Source of the DNA: CAZLYX01 sp964563885
Lineage (GTDB): Bacteria > Pseudomonadota > Gammaproteobacteria > Burkholderiales > Neisseriaceae
Reading direction: 5' to 3'
DNA length: 21,904 nt
Assembly (NCBI GenBank): GCA_964563885.1
Contig: CAZLYX010000032.1
Span: 1 to 21,904 of the forward strand
Shown: positions 21,848 through 21,904 of the stretch, piece after piece
How the letters are laid out: each line of letters starts with the position of its first letter
Position numbering within the stretch: position 1 is the first letter of the stretch
Translations under genes and position numbers: made by a program
Notes under the pieces: model-generated
What the model saw: the letters and a program-made list of their open reading frames with translations, nothing else
The model's database searches: none
What the model was told of the DNA's origin: nothing

Positions 21848-21904
21848 TTATAAGGTGACTTGCGTGCCTAATTCAACCACACGATTGGTGGGGATATTGT
21901 AATA
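21848..21904 (-). CDS. C-terminal end of an unidentified minus-strand gene (partial)
   Basis: The minus strand is open from the window edge to a TAA at 21848-21850, encoding 18 residues ending YYNIPTNRVVELGTQVTL. The placement fits a gene end: the DUS hairpin at 21797-21831 lies 16 nt downstream. I cannot assign a family from so short a tail. Confidence 0.5.
   Translation of the reverse strand, partial: YYNIPTNRVVELGTQVTL

Noticed and set aside
1..21904. CRISPR array, tRNA or rRNA genes, insertion sequence or prophage
   Set aside because: The repeated 12-mers are DUS copies, not regularly spaced CRISPR repeats. I saw no tRNA-like cloverleaf, rRNA block, transposase or phage structural gene. 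The phage-repressor-like domain occurs only as part of ribBX.

Overview
The window is a chromosomal segment from a member of the Neisseriaceae. The main evidence is the DNA uptake sequence AGGCTACCTGAA or its complement TTCAGGTAGCCT, which I count 22 times as a perfect copy in 21.9 kb, plus several decayed copies. This 12-mer is the dialect described for Eikenella (AG-eikDUS). The DNA is clearly AT-rich, unlike Eikenella corrodens, so a low-GC relative that uses the same dialect (for example a Snodgrassella-like lineage) is more likely; the sequence alone cannot settle the genus. Several proteins also have a Neisseria-type architecture: the thioredoxin-MsrA-MsrB fusion (PilB type), HolC and the Tas aldo-keto reductase.

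Layout. Positions 1-1000 hold holC and a DUF1289 protein on the plus strand, facing acnB (1100-3685, minus) across a strong bidirectional terminator. Next come two envelope genes on the minus strand, an M48 lipoprotein protease and a SIMPL-domain protein. A 0.5-kb spacer rich in decayed uptake sequences follows, then the plus-strand tas and msrAB genes. From about 8.9 to 11.3 kb the minus strand carries an EamA transporter, a DUF2185 protein, ribH and nusB. aspC (plus, 11616-12806) follows. A 1.4-kb stretch (12876-14222) has no uptake sequences and carries two unrecognised four-helix membrane proteins; it looks like accessory DNA. From 14.3 to 20.4 kb the minus strand carries ilvA, ppx, a hotdog acyl-CoA thioesterase, ribE and a ribBX-type gene. 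The window ends with a plus-strand D,D-carboxypeptidase and the last 18 codons of an unidentified minus-strand gene.

How the genes work together. Three riboflavin genes are present in two clusters: thioesterase-ribE-ribBX and ribH-nusB. The RibA-like half of the RibBX protein lacks all cysteines, so GTP cyclohydrolase II must be encoded elsewhere. The other genes are housekeeping: TCA cycle (acnB), amino-acid metabolism (aspC, ilvA), polyphosphate (ppx), replication (holC), antitermination (nusB), methionine sulfoxide repair (msrAB) and peptidoglycan trimming (D,D-carboxypeptidase).

The most unusual item is the ribBX gene. Its reading frame starts with about 66 residues that look like a phage-repressor/Xre helix-turn-helix domain, joined in frame to the DHBP synthase. 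The upstream start has a Shine-Dalgarno sequence and the internal canonical start does not. A perfect 23-bp inverted repeat lies about 75 bp upstream. A second theme is that inverted pairs of uptake sequences act as hairpins or terminators at gene ends, and some decayed pairs still keep their RNA pairing on the transcribed strand.
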